A DNA stretch of 6,627 nt from Ferroglobus sp. (GTDB lineage: Archaea; Halobacteriota; Archaeoglobi; Archaeoglobales; Archaeoglobaceae): contig WAJX01000205.1 in assembly GCA_015523665.1 (NCBI GenBank), positions 1 through 6,627 on the forward strand, read 5' to 3'. How positions within the stretch are numbered: the first letter of the stretch is position 1; every line of letters starts with the position of its first letter. The notes under the pieces are model-generated. The model made no database searches. It worked only from the letters and a program-made list of their open reading frames with translations, and was not told the DNA's origin. Of this stretch, positions 1-5,387 are shown piece by piece. The position numbers and the translations under genes are program-made.

Positions 1-1096
1 CTCTAAATGGAGTCTCGTTTCCTACTGAGGTAATTCAAGAACTCGCAAATGGCGGCTACGTCGCAATCCTCTCTAAATGGAGTCTCGTTTCCTACCCTGA
101 GATTTACGGAAGGAGTGAAGGCTCCGAAAGTCGCAATCCTCTCTAAATGGAGTCTCGTTTCCTACATAGTCCCCTCTACCAGAAAGGAGGTTTTAAACGG
201 TGAGTCGCAATCCTCTCTAAATGGAGTCTCGTTTCCTACGAGTGCCGAGGCTTACGGTCTCGGAACTTGTCGGTGCGTCGCAATCCTCTCTAAATGGAGT
301 CTCGTTTCCTACGAGCAAGCCCGTCGGGTAGCTTAACTTCCCTAATATGGTCGCAATCCTCTCTAAATGGAGTCTCGTTTCCTACCTTAAAAAAGCCGAG
401 TTAGTTAAGATAATAGATAAGTCGCAATCCTCTCTAAATGGAGTCTCGTTTCCTACTTCCAGCGATACCCAAGAGACAATCCCCTGATAAGTCGCAATCC
501 TCTCTAAATGGAGTCTCGTTTCCTACATGGTAACAGGCTCTACTATGTGACATGTCACACGTCGCAATCCTCTCTAAATGGAGTCTCGTTTCCTACTCTT
601 GCTGAGGTTCAGCAGCTCATTGAGCAACTTGAAGTCGCAATCCTCTCTAAATGGAGTCTCGTTTCCTACATTGGAGGGCAAAGCAAAGCCCACCTCGCAG
701 TATCGTCGCAATCCTCTCTAAATGGAGTCTCGTTTCCTACGGCTTTTTTGTTGGAGGTATCTTGAGCTACACTCAGTCGCAATCCTCTCTAAATGGAGTC
801 TCGTTTCCTACGACCAGTTCCCTGAGGTGTGGTATGACACCTACAGTCGCAATCCTCTCTAAATGGAGTCTCGTTTCCTACAATCCAAAGAGGTTACATC
901 GTATACTTACAGAATGTGTCGCAATCCTCTCTAAATGGAGTCTCGTTTCCTACTCCAATCTCGTCAAAGCCTTCGCAATCTTCTGGGCGTCGCAATCCTC
1001 TCTAAATGGAGTCTCGTTTCCTACACCACGAAGGTTTGGAGAAGGGAGGCATCTATCATGGTCGCAATCCTCTCTAAATGGAGTCTCGTTTCCTAC
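1..1096 (-). CRISPR. CRISPR array, 15 complete and 1 partial repeat, 15 spacers
   Basis: A 36-bp unit, on the plus strand GTCGCAATCC...GTTTCCTAC, recurs without any mismatch at 60, 130, 204, 277, 350, 421, 491, 561, 634, 705, 776, 846, 918, 989 and 1061. A 25-bp 3' part lies at 1-25, so the array continues to the left. Spacers are all different and 34-38 bp long. Read on the minus strand the repeat starts GTAGGAAACG and ends GGATTGCGAC. The final ATTGCGAC resembles the ATTGAAAC 5' handle of many type I and III crRNAs. Together with the promoter at 1223-1251 this favours leftward transcription with the leader on the right. The perfect repeat at 1061-1096 also fits the leader end, since decay usually affects the distal end. 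The repeat has little internal dyad symmetry. No cas genes are present, so the subtype cannot be assigned. Open frames through the array (for example 651-1223) only translate the repeat and are not genes. Confidence 0.98.
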
Positions 1097-1222
1097 TGCT
1101 CCCCCCTTTTTTATTGTTATTTTTCAAACACTTACAAAGCCACTTCGCCAAATTTTCTGCGACTCCACCTGGAACGAAAATTGCATGGAGTTTTCAAAGA
1201 GCATTTTAATGAAATTTTCTTA
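1097..1222 (-). promoter_or_regulatory. putative CRISPR leader
   Basis: This AT-rich stretch lies between the last perfect repeat and a minus-strand promoter. Read toward the array it ends in a run of A followed by GGGGGGAGCA directly before the first repeat. It has no credible gene; an open frame over 1132-1365 crosses the promoter and resembles nothing. The leader assignment is inferred from position, composition and promoter direction. Confidence 0.65.
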
Positions 1223-1251
1223 ATCATACCATAATACTTCAAACTGTTCAA
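1223..1251 (-). promoter_or_regulatory. putative promoter of the CRISPR array
   Basis: On the minus strand there is a -35 TTGAAC (1246-1251), a 17-bp spacer and a -10 TATGAT (1223-1228). Hexamers and spacing both fit a sigma70-type promoter. The predicted start near 1216 would give about 120 nt of leader RNA before the first repeat. No other gene lies between it and the array, so pre-crRNA is its likely product. Confidence 0.65.
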
Positions 1252-1280
1252 GTTCAAAACTCTCCTTAATCTACCTAACA

Positions 1281-1336
1281 GTTGCAAAAAATATCTCTGT
1301 TTACTCTGTGTCCTCTGAGGTTGTTTTTTTATGCAA
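1281..1336. repeat. small inverted-repeat element with CTCTG tandem motifs
   Basis: The ends are near-inverted: GTTGCA followed by an A run at 1281-1290, and a T run followed by ATGCAAC at 1324-1336. Between them a CTCTG motif recurs every 9 bp, at 1295, 1304 and 1313 (CTCTGTTTA, CTCTGTGTC, CTCTGAGGT). Similar ACACAGAG-type strings are, from memory, scattered between genes in several bacterial groups, so this may be one copy of a dispersed intergenic repeat. It appears only once in this window. Confidence 0.4.
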
Positions 1337-1347
1337 CATTCAGGTCT

Positions 1348-1379
1348 AAAAAGGGCTGTGGTCAAAAATCACCACAGCC
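1348..1379 (-). terminator. rho-independent terminator of the flavoprotein operon
   Basis: A perfect 9-bp stem (GGCTGTGGT at 1354-1362, ACCACAGCC at 1371-1379) encloses an 8-nt loop. On the minus strand it is followed by CTTTTTAG, a U tract. It begins 7 nt after the stop codon of the gene ending at 1387, so it terminates that operon and shields the CRISPR leader from read-through. Confidence 0.88.
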
Positions 1380-1386
1380 ATGATTG

Positions 1387-1935
1387 TTATTCTCTTATTT
1401 CAGTAATAATTTCACAGTACTCCATTCTCTTTGATTGCGTAATCTCCAGATTATTTGTTTCTGCTTCAGGATTTATAGAACTTAATATTCCCTTATATAT
1501 TGATTGAAATAAATTACAGTAATATGGCTTTCTATACCGTGAAAGCTGCTGCGCAAGAAAACACTTCGTTTCATGTCTTACTACTCTATTTGAAGAAAAC
1601 TCAATTTCTTTACCATTAATATCAAGTAATTTGTTGACAAATTTTATAATCTTTGTCAAACTTCTTGCATCGTTAGTGTCTAATGATAGTATATCCTTAA
1701 GTATTTCAGAGATTTCTTTTCCAAATTCATAATGAATCTTCATTGCTTGTTCAACTGTAATTCCACCGTTTCTATCTGCAAAATCCATTATTCGCGAGAT
1801 CATTTCTGCATGTATCTGATTAATAATCTGTCTTTTAAGTCTTTCTGGAAAATATAAACCCAGATTAAACCACCATTTTATTATCTTCTTTAGAAAAGGA
1901 TGACGATTAAGATAACTGTATATTACAAATTCCAT
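1387..1935 (-). CDS. conserved-type protein of uncertain family, possibly ATC hydrolase-like
   Basis: This encodes 182 residues and is the second gene of a two-gene operon, 21 nt after the flavoprotein gene and directly followed by a terminator. The first 30 residues are basic and hydrophobic without a clear signal peptide. The middle (about 35-105) looks helical. The C-terminal third has a pattern RVVRHETKCFLAQ, then PYYCNLFQSIYKG, then SINP, then MEYCE, with cysteines at 125, 140 and 174. That spacing of Cys, Cys, Gly, Asn-Pro and Cys recalls the L-2-amino-thiazoline-4-carboxylic acid hydrolase-like family and related small cysteine-containing domains. The match is from memory and weak. A weak AGAGG lies about 13 nt upstream of the ATG, so the start is reasonable but not certain. 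Linkage to a flavoprotein suggests a redox or small-molecule role, but no substrate can be named. Confidence 0.75.
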   Translation of the reverse strand: MEFVIYSYLNRHPFLKKIIKWWFNLGLYFPERLKRQIINQIHAEMISRIMDFADRNGGITVEQAMKIHYEFGKEISEILKDILSLDTNDARSLTKIIKFVNKLLDINGKEIEFSSNRVVRHETKCFLAQQLSRYRKPYYCNLFQSIYKGILSSINPEAETNNLEITQSKRMEYCEIITEIRE

Positions 1936-1956
1936 GAGCTAATATTTACCTCTATT

Positions 1957-3108
1957 TCAATATGTTTTTTCACCTTCCTTTATCTTCTCAGACCAGAAGA
2001 AATTAGATCTTTGTCTGAAATTTTCAATACTGTCGATTTTTTGGCTTATAATCTTCTGAGTTTTTTTTAAAACTTTTCCAAATTCAAAAACCTCAGCACC
2101 AGCTTTCTCAAGAGCCTCTATAATGCGATTTAGCTGTTTATAAAGCAATGGATTATTATATAAGTACATCCCTGCTGGTCGCAGGATCTCAGCTACAATT
2201 GGAAGGTGATCATTATGTGATATCTGTTTAAAATGAGACAAAACAGCAGAAAAGTTTTCAATTTCCATAAAACCAGAAATTGAAAATATAACAGCTGCTC
2301 TTTGTTTTTTTTGCCTTCTTGGATGTCGTGTTTTGTAAATGCCTTTTACCATATATGGATAGTTGGATGAGACCATTCTCTCCCAAAAGTCTTTCAACGC
2401 AGAAGGCATGCCATCTGTATATAATGGGAATGCAAATACAACCAGATCTGAATCTTCGTATTTTTGTTGGACTTCTTTGAAATCATCTTTTCCGTCAAAT
2501 ATACAGTTGCCAGTCCCAGACAGCCAGCAATGCCAGCATCCAGTGCATCTGTTAATCTTTAATTTATACAAATGAATTATTTCACAACTTGCCCCACCTG
2601 AACAAAGCCCATTTATAAAGGGTTGCAAATAAAAATAAGTATATCTTCTTTCATTTCTTGGAGAAGCGTTGATAATAAGAATTTTCTGGGGTTTTCTCCA
2701 GTATTTTTGTGGATTTTTTTCGAAATTTGTTACTGGATCATCAAAATCATCTATATTTACTTCAAACTTACATGCTCCCATGAAATTTTTAAGAAATGAT
2801 ATATTGCCAGAAAACTTTAGTTTTCTTGTAAGCACTCCCAGAACTGGATTTAATCTACCTGCAGCTAAATCGAGCCAATTATACAAAGATGCCTTAACCG
2901 TTACATCAGCACTATCTGAAATCCCTTTTATGAAAAAAACACCGTTTTGGGTAATTTTAAAATGACAAACAATATTATTATCATTATGGGTCAAATAGAA
3001 TTGGATTATTCCCTCGAATCTCTTTGTTTGGTTTAAATATGCCTTATTAAGATTTTCAGACAATAATTCCATTATTTCATATGGCTTAGGATATTCCTTC
3101 ATGCTCAT
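1957..3108 (-). CDS. SCP2-like domain fused to iron-sulfur flavoprotein (NADPH-dependent FMN reductase family)
   Basis: The protein has 383 residues in two parts. Residues about 10-118 resemble an SCP2 sterol-carrier domain, with a charged beta-rich start, ADVTVKASLYNWLDLAAGRLNP, and LKFSGNISFLKNFMGACKF. Residues about 140-350 form a flavodoxin-like domain: ILIINASPRNE (143-153) is the phosphate-binding loop for FMN and VVFAFPLYTDGMPSALKDFWER (223-244) is a typical flavin-site segment. Between these, NRCTGCWHCWLSGTGNC (187-202) places cysteines at 188, 191, 194 and 202. This is the C-x2-C-x2-C-x7-C pattern of iron-sulfur flavoproteins, which bind a [4Fe-4S] cluster and pass electrons to FMN. 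The protein is probably cytoplasmic; its electron partner is unknown. The ATG lies in the degenerate R' end of the last attC, with a second ATG two codons later and no good ribosome-binding site. It is the first gene past the cassette array and has no attC of its own. Confidence 0.88.
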   Translation of the reverse strand: MSMKEYPKPYEIMELLSENLNKAYLNQTKRFEGIIQFYLTHNDNNIVCHFKITQNGVFFIKGISDSADVTVKASLYNWLDLAAGRLNPVLGVLTRKLKFSGNISFLKNFMGACKFEVNIDDFDDPVTNFEKNPQKYWRKPQKILIINASPRNERRYTYFYLQPFINGLCSGGASCEIIHLYKLKINRCTGCWHCWLSGTGNCIFDGKDDFKEVQQKYEDSDLVVFAFPLYTDGMPSALKDFWERMVSSNYPYMVKGIYKTRHPRRQKKQRAAVIFSISGFMEIENFSAVLSHFKQISHNDHLPIVAEILRPAGMYLYNNPLLYKQLNRIIEALEKAGAEVFEFGKVLKKTQKIISQKIDSIENFRQRSNFFWSEKIKEGEKTY

Positions 3109-3158
3109 ACAATTTAAATTTAGCGGCTTTAGCCGTCCGCAGGAAAGGGTTGTTATGA
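3104..3158 (-). repeat. attC-like site 6, degenerate, last of the array
   Basis: On the minus strand the R'' box is TCATAAC (3152-3158). It is followed by CAACCCTTTCCTGCGGACGGC, of which the L'' part pairs as CGGC with GCCG around a TAAA loop (3128-3131). An unpaired A (complement of 3136) is the extrahelical base. The L' side is eroded compared with site 2, and the R' box reads GTATGAG instead of GTTATGAG, as if one T were lost. From AGCGGC to GGGTTGT it matches site 2 over 32 bp with one difference. It marks the left end of the cassette array. Confidence 0.7.
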
Positions 3159-3467
3159 AATTCTGTATCCTCCTTCTATTGCATCTTCAAACTCTCTTTT
3201 GCCATGTATCACTGCAATTATTAATATTTGTCTCTCTTTCACCTGATAGACAAGACGGTAACTATAGACTATCAACTCCCTTATATCTTCTCTCCGTATT
3301 TCCGGGACAACTCTTCCAATTTTCGGAAATTCCTTCAATTTCTCTGTTGATTGAAAAATCTTATTCACTACAGACTTTGCATAAAACTTTGAATCTCTTT
3401 CTATATAATCTGCAATAGACTCAATATCTTCTATCGCTTCGGGAGACCATACTATTCTGTAATCCAT
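3153..3467 (-). CDS. parE: ParE-like toxin of a type II TA pair
   Basis: This 104-residue protein has the RelE/ParE fold signature: YRIVWSPEAIEDIESIADYIERD at the start (3-25), then FPKIGRVVPE (47-56), REL (63-65), YRLVYQV (70-76) and IIAVIHGKREF (83-93). The length is normal for ParE. Characterised ParE toxins poison DNA gyrase and are held by a cognate antitoxin. Closely related RelE proteins cut mRNA on the ribosome, so the target here is inferred. The ATG overlaps the 3' end of the antitoxin gene by 16 bp, so translation is probably coupled. The TAA stop falls in the R'' box (TCATAAC) of attC site 6. This is the last cassette before the flavoprotein operon. Confidence 0.92.
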   Translation of the reverse strand: MDYRIVWSPEAIEDIESIADYIERDSKFYAKSVVNKIFQSTEKLKEFPKIGRVVPEIRREDIRELIVYSYRLVYQVKERQILIIAVIHGKREFEDAIEGGYRIS

Positions 3468-3640
3468 TTACTTAATCTCTTTTTTACTTCTTCATGGGAA
3501 ATAGTCCCTTCTTTCTCAGCGCGCGCTATTCCTTTTTTGATTTTTTCTAAGACATACAGATGGTATTGAATATCTTCAATAGTACAATCATCTGGAAGTC
3601 TTTCCAGTAAAGTTTTAACTTCTTCTTTTACCGTATTCAT
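3452..3640 (-). CDS. small antitoxin paired with ParE
   Basis: The chosen product has 62 residues starting MNTVKEEVKTLLERLP. A longer frame reaches 3712, but its first 24 codons translate attC site 5 and its flank. The ATG at 3640 has a GAGG-type ribosome-binding site 7 nt upstream (GCGAGGTTAGCAATG), so 3640 is preferred. The sequence LPDDCTIEDIQYHLYVLEKIKKG followed by ISHEEVKKRLSKW is a familiar pattern of small helical antitoxins found before ParE-type toxins. It probably binds and neutralises the toxin encoded next, with which it overlaps by 16 bp. No DNA-binding fold is obvious, so autoregulation is uncertain. An AT-rich leader of about 30 bp separates it from the attC. Confidence 0.87.
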   Translation of the reverse strand: MNTVKEEVKTLLERLPDDCTIEDIQYHLYVLEKIKKGIARAEKEGTISHEEVKKRLSKWITE

Positions 3641-3672
3641 TGCTAACCTCGCGTTATTGTTTTTTATATTTA

Positions 3673-3741
3673 CTATAACATCCAAACTCTCCTGACGAAA
3701 ATGCGACAGCATTTTCGATCAGGTGCAGCGGTTCGTTATTA
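3673..3741 (-). repeat. attC-like site 5
   Basis: On the minus strand R'' is TAATAAC (3735-3741) and R' is GTTATAG (3673-3679). The L arms are CCTGATCGAAAATGC and GCATTTTCGTCAGG, pairing around a TGTC loop with one extra T in L''. Its first three bases are the stop codon of the MazF gene. Total length 69 bp. It belongs to the same subfamily as sites 1, 3 and 4. Confidence 0.87.
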
Positions 3742-4083
3742 TTCCATTATCCATTTCACCAATTTCTCTTTAATTCTTCTCAATCGTTCAGGAGATATAT
3801 TTCCAATTTTTCCAACTATTATCTCTTTTTCAACTACTGCAAGCCTGCTTGCTCTTATTACACTTTCTGTCTTAAGCCCTGAATCTTGAAAATCCTTAAC
3901 ATCTGGTGTAATTATTTCATCTAATTTTTCATTGTATTGAGATATTCTGGAAGAAATCATACATATCAACCAGTCTTCATATTCCCCAGGAACTCTTTTT
4001 ATCACAAGTGCTGGTCTTAGTTTTCCCTCCTGCAGGTCTGTTTGTGGAAATCGGAAAAGAACTACATCTCCCTCTTGAATCAT
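3739..4083 (-). CDS. mazF: MazF/PemK-type toxin (mRNA interferase family)
   Basis: This 114-residue protein has the MazF/PemK N-terminal signature GDVVLFRFPQTDLQEGKLRPALVI (5-28), including the conserved Arg-Pro at 23-24. A hydrophobic strand ending CMISSRI (41-47) corresponds to the active-site Thr/Ser region of MazF. The C-terminal half has SVIRASRLAVVEKEIIVGKIG (74-94), the usual dimer strand and Gly turn. Length is typical. Family members are sequence-specific endoribonucleases of single-stranded RNA. The ATG directly follows the TAA of the antitoxin gene with no intervening base, so translation is likely coupled; AAAGGA lies about 10 nt upstream. The stop TAA is the start of the R'' box of attC site 5. 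Confidence 0.93.
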   Translation of the reverse strand: MIQEGDVVLFRFPQTDLQEGKLRPALVIKRVPGEYEDWLICMISSRISQYNEKLDEIITPDVKDFQDSGLKTESVIRASRLAVVEKEIIVGKIGNISPERLRRIKEKLVKWIME

Positions 4084-4293
4084 TTAATATTTTTCCTTTA
4101 TATCCTCTACCGTATATAAAGTTTTTTCTTCTTCCAGTCCTCGCATAGCCTCCTCAAGAGCGAACTGGCTCCACTGTTTTCTTTCTTCCTCATTTGCTTT
4201 TTTTGAAAGAAAATCAACAAAGTCTAATATCTCTGCTTGCTTGTCTTCTGGCAGTGACTTAACCTTTTCAATTATCTTTTCTGCCAGGCTCAT
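4084..4293 (-). CDS. DUF2281-like antitoxin paired with MazF
   Basis: This 69-residue protein starts MSLAEKIIEKVKSLPEDKQ and continues AEILDFVDFLSKK. This LPE...E(I/V)LDF(V/I)xFL pattern is typical of DUF2281-type antitoxins, which precede PIN or MazF toxins. The C-terminal half, rich in Glu and Lys (EEERKQWSQFALEEAMRG and onward), is the likely flexible toxin-binding part. It has the strongest ribosome-binding site of the first genes: GGAGG four nt before the ATG. The upstream -10 TATAAT at 4326-4331 lies directly after the attC R' box. The toxin starts at the next base after its stop. The role as antitoxin is inferred from family resemblance and pairing. Confidence 0.9.
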   Translation of the reverse strand: MSLAEKIIEKVKSLPEDKQAEILDFVDFLSKKANEEERKQWSQFALEEAMRGLEEEKTLYTVEDIKEKY

Positions 4294-4325
4294 CTGTCCT
4301 CCGAATAAGGATGTTTTCTTTGTTT

Positions 4326-4338
4326 ATTATATCATAAC
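4326..4338 (-). promoter_or_regulatory. putative extended -10 promoter of the MazF cassette, built on the attC junction
   Basis: On the minus strand the R' box GTTATGA (4332-4338) runs straight into TATAAT (4326-4331), giving TGATATAAT, an extended -10. No convincing -35 is seen 17 bp upstream, within the attC arm. It lies 33 bp before the antitoxin ATG. Confidence 0.55.
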
Positions 4339-4400
4339 ATTTGAACTCTCCTGCAGAAAATGCGGCAGCATTTTCGGTCAGGTGTAGCGATTCGTTATGG
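4332..4400 (-). repeat. attC-like site 4
   Basis: On the minus strand R'' is CCATAAC (4394-4400) and R' is GTTATGA (4332-4338). The L arms CCTGACCGAAAATGC and GCATTTTCTGCAGG pair around a TGCC loop with an extra A in L''; one L' base differs from sites 3 and 5. Length 69 bp. The RelE-like toxin gene stops inside R''. Confidence 0.88.
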
Positions 4401-4655
4401 TTTTCTTTTTATTATTTTTTCATAATCATCATGAGTTCCTATCCATACCCAGATATAATCTTCTCCATCCTTTACTGCAAGTGCTCTGTAAAAATCTGAA
4501 ATCCTTACTGACCATAATTTGCCCACCTTTTTAAAATGCAGTGATGGATGTGAAGGATTTTCTTTAAGTAATTCGAATTGTTTCTTGGCTCTTTCCTGAA
4601 CACTTTTTGGTAGATTACTGAATCCCTCCCAGAATTCATCAGTTGTCTTATGCAT
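4395..4655 (-). CDS. RelE/ParE-superfamily toxin
   Basis: This 86-residue protein matches the pattern FWEGFSNLPKSVQERAKKQFELLKENPSHPSLHFK (8-42), WSVRISDFYRALA (48-60) and WVWIGTHDDYEKII (69-82). This is a widespread RelE-superfamily toxin type in which Arg and Tyr in the WSVRI...YRA stretch lie in the active cleft. Characterised relatives cleave mRNA in the ribosome; activity here is inferred. The length is complete. The ATG follows the antitoxin TAA without a gap, so translation depends on reinitiation or coupling, and no good ribosome-binding site is seen. The stop TAA lies inside the R'' box CCATAAC. A minus-strand frame at 4505-4705 is only a shadow of this gene. Confidence 0.91.
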   Translation of the reverse strand: MHKTTDEFWEGFSNLPKSVQERAKKQFELLKENPSHPSLHFKKVGKLWSVRISDFYRALAVKDGEDYIWVWIGTHDDYEKIIKRKP

Positions 4656-4856
4656 TTATAATGACTTAAGTTTTCCTTCTCTTTTTGCTTTCCTTGCCTG
4701 CTCAATAAGAAAGTCTAATTTCCCCTCCTGAGAATCCCTTTCTATCTCTTCATCCCATTTTGCCCAGTCTTTCTCCAACAGCCAGTTTCTAATCTGTCTG
4801 TATTCTTCCTCTGAAAGTTTCTCGATCTCCTGTTTTATGTCTTCCACCTTTGGCAT
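4656..4856 (-). CDS. small antitoxin paired with the RelE-like toxin
   Basis: This 66-residue, highly charged protein starts MPKVEDIKQEIEKLSEEEY, followed by RQIRNWLLEKDWAKWDEEIERD and ending KLDFLIEQARKAKREGKLKSL. The arrangement of an N-terminal helical part and a basic KLDFL...AKREGKL tail is common in antitoxins preceding toxins of this RelE type. The tail probably wraps the toxin. The ATG has only AAAGGG about 6 nt upstream as a ribosome-binding site. The gene begins 22 bp after a -10-like TAAAAT next to attC site 3. It directly abuts the toxin gene (TAA then ATG). The antitoxin role is inferred from pairing. Confidence 0.88.
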   Translation of the reverse strand: MPKVEDIKQEIEKLSEEEYRQIRNWLLEKDWAKWDEEIERDSQEGKLDFLIEQARKAKREGKLKSL

Positions 4857-4872
4857 AATTGACCCTTTTATT

Positions 4873-4885
4873 ATTTTACCATAAC
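4873..4885 (-). promoter_or_regulatory. putative extended -10 promoter of the RelE cassette, built on the attC junction
   Basis: On the minus strand GTTATGG (R', 4879-4885) is followed directly by TAAAAT (4873-4878), giving TGGTAAAAT. The layout is the same as at 4326-4338. No clear -35 is visible. Confidence 0.45.
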
Positions 4886-4946
4886 ATTGAACTCACCTGC
4901 CGAAAATGCCACTGCATTTTCGGTCAGGTGTAGCGATTCGTTATGG
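4879..4946 (-). repeat. attC-like site 3
   Basis: On the minus strand R'' is CCATAAC (4940-4946) and R' is GTTATGG (4879-4885), fully complementary. The L arms CACCTGACCGAAAATGC and GCATTTTCGGCAGGTG pair perfectly apart from one extra A in L'', around an AGTG loop. Length 68 bp. This is the cleanest attC-like site in the window. The HicA stop codon lies in R''. Confidence 0.9.
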
Positions 4947-5126
4947 TTTTGGTACTCCTAAATCTTTACAAATCTTCTTTGCTAAATATTCATCAATTTC
5001 TCTATGCCTTGGAATTGTGGTAACCTTTTTCTCTTTACGATTTAAATAAACTGTATGATTTGCTCCTTCTCTCAAAAACTCACATCCATGCTTTTCAAGA
5101 TGACGAATTAAATCTCTTCTTTTCAA
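4941..5126 (-). CDS. hicA: HicA toxin (mRNA interferase family)
   Basis: This 61-residue protein has the double-stranded RNA-binding-like HicA fold: MKRRDLIRHLEKHGCEFLREGANHTVY with the catalytic-type histidine at 24 in the GANHTVY segment, then TTIPRHREIDEYLAKKICKDLG. The IPRH.EI...L..I.KDLG ending is diagnostic of HicA. Known HicA toxins cleave mRNA and are blocked by HicB. The gene overlaps hicB by 4 bp (ATGA type), so the two are translationally coupled. Its TAA lies inside the R'' box CCATAAC of attC site 3. The order hicB then hicA is the reverse of the first-described hicAB locus but is common. Confidence 0.94.
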   Translation of the reverse strand: MKRRDLIRHLEKHGCEFLREGANHTVYLNRKEKKVTTIPRHREIDEYLAKKICKDLGVPKP

Positions 5127-5347
5127 ACCACAACTTCTCCAATTTCCTCTCTGGTAACTTCTTTGCCTTTAAGTTCTTCTTCCATAAGCTGTTTATTTGC
5201 CTCTAAAACAAGCCTAATAGCCTCTATTAAATTCTTCCTCGTCTCCTCAAGAGTCTTTCCTTGAGTATTAGCTCCAGGCAGTTCTTCGACATATCCTATA
5301 TATCCATATGGCGATTTCTGAAAAATCGCTGTAAGTTTAGTTCCCAT
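5123..5347 (-). CDS. hicB: HicB-like antitoxin, short form
   Basis: The chosen product has 74 residues from the ATG at 5347, which has AAGGTGGTG 6 nt upstream. The frame can start at a GTG at 5359, but that codon lies inside this ribosome-binding site. The sequence TAIFQKSPYGYIGYVEELPGANTQGKTLEETRKNLIEAIRLVLE is the HicB core, a degenerate RNase H-like fold with the usual LPG..TQG..LEE...N..EAI signature. The chain ends soon after, without the C-terminal helix-turn-helix or ribbon-helix-helix domain of long HicB proteins. It should bind and block HicA, but may not repress its own promoter directly. It overlaps hicA by 4 bp. Confidence 0.93.
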   Translation of the reverse strand: MGTKLTAIFQKSPYGYIGYVEELPGANTQGKTLEETRKNLIEAIRLVLEANKQLMEEELKGKEVTREEIGEVVV

Positions 5348-5380
5348 ATCTTTCACCACCTTTTCGTTAGTTATATTTTT

Positions 5381-5386
5381 ATTTTA
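5381..5386 (-). promoter_or_regulatory. putative -10 of the HicBA cassette
   Basis: On the minus strand TAAAAT follows the R' box GTTATGT of attC site 2 by one base. It is about 33 bp before the hicB ATG. There is no TG extension at the right distance and no evident -35, so support comes mainly from its position, which matches that in the next two cassettes. Confidence 0.35.
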
Positions 5387-5387
5387 C

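Noticed and set aside
26..1060. Using open frames within spacers to infer target strand
   Set aside because: Several spacers translate well on the plus strand, but their reverse complements are also open; 35 bases are too short to discriminate.
49..1234. Open frames of 85-190 codons through the CRISPR array
   Set aside because: They translate the repeat as recurring SQSSLNGVSFPT and VAILSKWSLVSY blocks; they exist because the 36-bp repeat has no stop in those frames.
1132..1365. 77-codon minus-strand frame across the leader
   Set aside because: It spans the terminator edge, the repeat element and the promoter, resembles no family and has basic low-complexity content.
2363..2965. Plus-strand frames opposite the flavoprotein gene
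   Set aside because: They are antisense to a protein with clear flavodoxin and cysteine motifs.
3101..3889. Plus-strand frames opposite the ParE and MazF genes
   Set aside because: They are antisense shadows of well-recognised toxin genes, and one includes attC sequence.
4505..4705. 66-codon minus-strand frame overlapping the RelE-like toxin and its antitoxin
   Set aside because: It is an alternative frame of two genes with recognisable products and lacks any family pattern.
5362..5370. TTTCGTTAG before hicB as a remnant attC end
   Set aside because: It matches the TTCGTTAG end of site 1 over 8 bp, but no arms accompany it and it sits beside the hicB ribosome-binding site; chance is sufficient.
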